Part shown: piece by piece, positions 5,322-6,332 of the stretch
Layout: each line of letters starts with the position of its first letter
Position numbering within the stretch: the first letter of the stretch is position 1
Assembly: GCA_022709995.1 (NCBI GenBank)
Contig: JAKLHU010000137.1
Coordinates: forward strand, 1-6,332
DNA: 6,332 nucleotides
Direction: 5' to 3'
DNA from: Verrucomicrobiota bacterium
GTDB taxonomy: Bacteria > Verrucomicrobiota > Lentisphaeria > Oligosphaerales > Oligosphaeraceae
Position numbers and translations under genes: made by a program
Notes under the pieces: model-generated
Database searches by the model: none
The model's input: the letters and a program-made list of their open reading frames with translations, nothing else
What the model was told of the DNA's origin: nothing

Positions 5322-6332
5322 TCACGGCCAGGCATTGACCGGCCACGACGCCGGCCGTTCCGGCCTCGCACCAGCTTCCGGCTGCAATTCCAGCAACCGC
5401 TCCGCCAGGCCATCCAGCTCCTGTCCCGGCGCCGGAGCAAACAACGGCAGTCCCGGAAAACACTCCGCCAGAACGTCCGGACGCAAGGCCCCGCCCCCGG
5501 ACGACAAAATTTTGAAGACCGGCCGGGCCTGGGCAGATTGCGCCAGCATCACCCACACCTCGCCGGGAACCGCATCCCCGGCGAAATAGGCCACCAAGCC
5601 ATTCCCGGAATCGGGGCGCAGCGCCCCGACGCAACGCAACTCCGTGCTCAAGACCCGTTGCAGAACCTGGAGGCTCTCCTGCAGCTTCCTGGTTTCGCCG
5701 TTGAAAACCGGAATCTGCTCCAGCACTTCTTCGAACATCCCGACCGCCGCAATCGTCTCCGAATGCTTCGGATTCATCCAAGGCACCTCGGTGCTGATCT
5801 GATTCAAGGCCTCGGCCCAGCCCGCACTCTCCGGCAGCCAAGCCCGAAAATATTCGCTCAGCAAATTCATCAGCCGCTTCATCAGCCAGGCCTTGGGCAC
5901 CGCCTCCATCGCCGTGTCGCTGCGCAATCCCCGCAGAGCCGACAACAGGTGCTCGGCCGCCGACGGCGCGGCGTCCGTCTCCAAGACAAAACGATACAGA
6001 AAACGGGCGTACGCGCAGCGGTTCTCGTCAGCAAGGGACGACTTTTCAACCTCATACTCGCGGGTCGTAAAATGATTCCGAAAGGCACGGCTGGTATGGA
6101 CCTGCTGCGGCGCGCCAAAATCGTTGTCCGTGTAGTACACCTGGCCAAAATAACGGATGTAGTCCGTGCCGTCCTCAGCCGTTTCCTTGCGGGCAACCAG
6201 CTCCTTGGGCATGTACAGAAGACGCCATTCGCCGCCGAGAGGCCGGTAGCGCCAGACATACAGAGTGAGCATCTCCAGATTTTCCGACAGCATGGCCTTG
6301 ATCCGCTGGCGCACCTCGCGGTCGCTGTCCAC
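5322..6332 (-). CDS. Uncharacterised protein (possibly missing its N-terminus)
   Basis: 337 codons, open from the right edge to TGA at 5324-5322. The first codon in the window is GTG, which could be a start, but no upstream sequence is available, so the protein may be longer. I do not recognise the family. The N-terminal part (about 1-90) alternates aromatic-rich strand-like segments: LTLYVWRYRP, EWRLLYMPKELVARK and DYIRYFGQVYYTDNDFG. A helical middle (about 100-235) follows, with AWLMKRLMNLLSEYFRAWL and RKLQESLQVLQRVLSTELRC. The C-terminal part (about 235-295) is alpha/beta-like: GLVAYFAGDAVPGEVWVMLAQ, PVFKILSSGG, ALRPDVLAECFPGLP. It ends in a proline-rich tail (PEAGARPERPASWPVNAWP). No signal peptide or membrane segment is seen in the part present. 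Varied amino-acid use and complex secondary-structure periodicity support a real gene. No function can be assigned, and no partner gene is in the window. Confidence 0.75.
   Translation of the reverse strand: MDSDREVRQRIKAMLSENLEMLTLYVWRYRPLGGEWRLLYMPKELVARKETAEDGTDYIRYFGQVYYTDNDFGAPQQVHTSRAFRNHFTTREYEVEKSSLADENRCAYARFLYRFVLETDAAPSAAEHLLSALRGLRSDTAMEAVPKAWLMKRLMNLLSEYFRAWLPESAGWAEALNQISTEVPWMNPKHSETIAAVGMFEEVLEQIPVFNGETRKLQESLQVLQRVLSTELRCVGALRPDSGNGLVAYFAGDAVPGEVWVMLAQSAQARPVFKILSSGGGALRPDVLAECFPGLPLFAPAPGQELDGLAERLLELQPEAGARPERPASWPVNAWP

Noticed and set aside
4955..5440. 161-residue minus-strand open frame in the gene-free stretch
   Set aside because: Arginine- and serine-rich, overlaps the end of the 336-residue gene in another frame, and spans the repeats.

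Overview
The window is GC-rich bacterial DNA with Gram-negative-style gene packing, Shine-Dalgarno sequences and CCA-encoding tRNAs. The style of the esterase, the orphan proteins and the repeat-bearing spacer suggests a member of the PVC group, perhaps Lentisphaerae/Victivallales. That placement is an impression from protein style, not a demonstrated result.

Layout. (1) Positions 1-1445, minus strand: an alpha/beta-hydrolase of the acetylxylan-esterase/dienelactone-hydrolase type, cut by the left edge. (2) 1446-1590: a short spacer with a 10-bp hairpin, a 9-bp triplicate repeat and a possible terminator. (3) 1591-2604, minus strand: a 337-residue protein of unknown family whose eight evenly spaced hydrophobic strands point to a TIM barrel. 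(4) 2605-2991: a divergent intergenic region with weak promoter candidates and three related GACAA...GCCGGC sites. (5) 2992-4383, plus strand: threonine synthase (thrC), the only confidently named enzyme. (6) 4384-4521: stacked, partly mutually exclusive hairpins forming a terminator zone between convergent units. (7) 4522-4697, minus strand: a tandem tRNA pair, Gly(GCC) then Thr(TGT) in transcription order. (8) 4698-5321: a 624-nt stretch with no convincing gene, holding a probable tRNA promoter, a REP-like hairpin and two copies of a 24-bp repeat. (9) 5322-6332, minus strand: a 336-residue protein of unknown family that reaches the right edge.

How the parts relate. The esterase and the putative TIM-barrel protein lie on the same strand 145 nt apart and could form a carbohydrate-degradation pair, but this is inference. 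thrC makes threonine from O-phosphohomoserine, and a threonine tRNA lies just beyond it in convergent orientation. No mobile element, CRISPR array, defence system or biosynthetic cluster is visible. The most unusual items are a tRNA-Thr whose 5' 25 bases are identical to those of the neighbouring tRNA-Gly, which breaks its own acceptor stem, and the two unassigned proteins.
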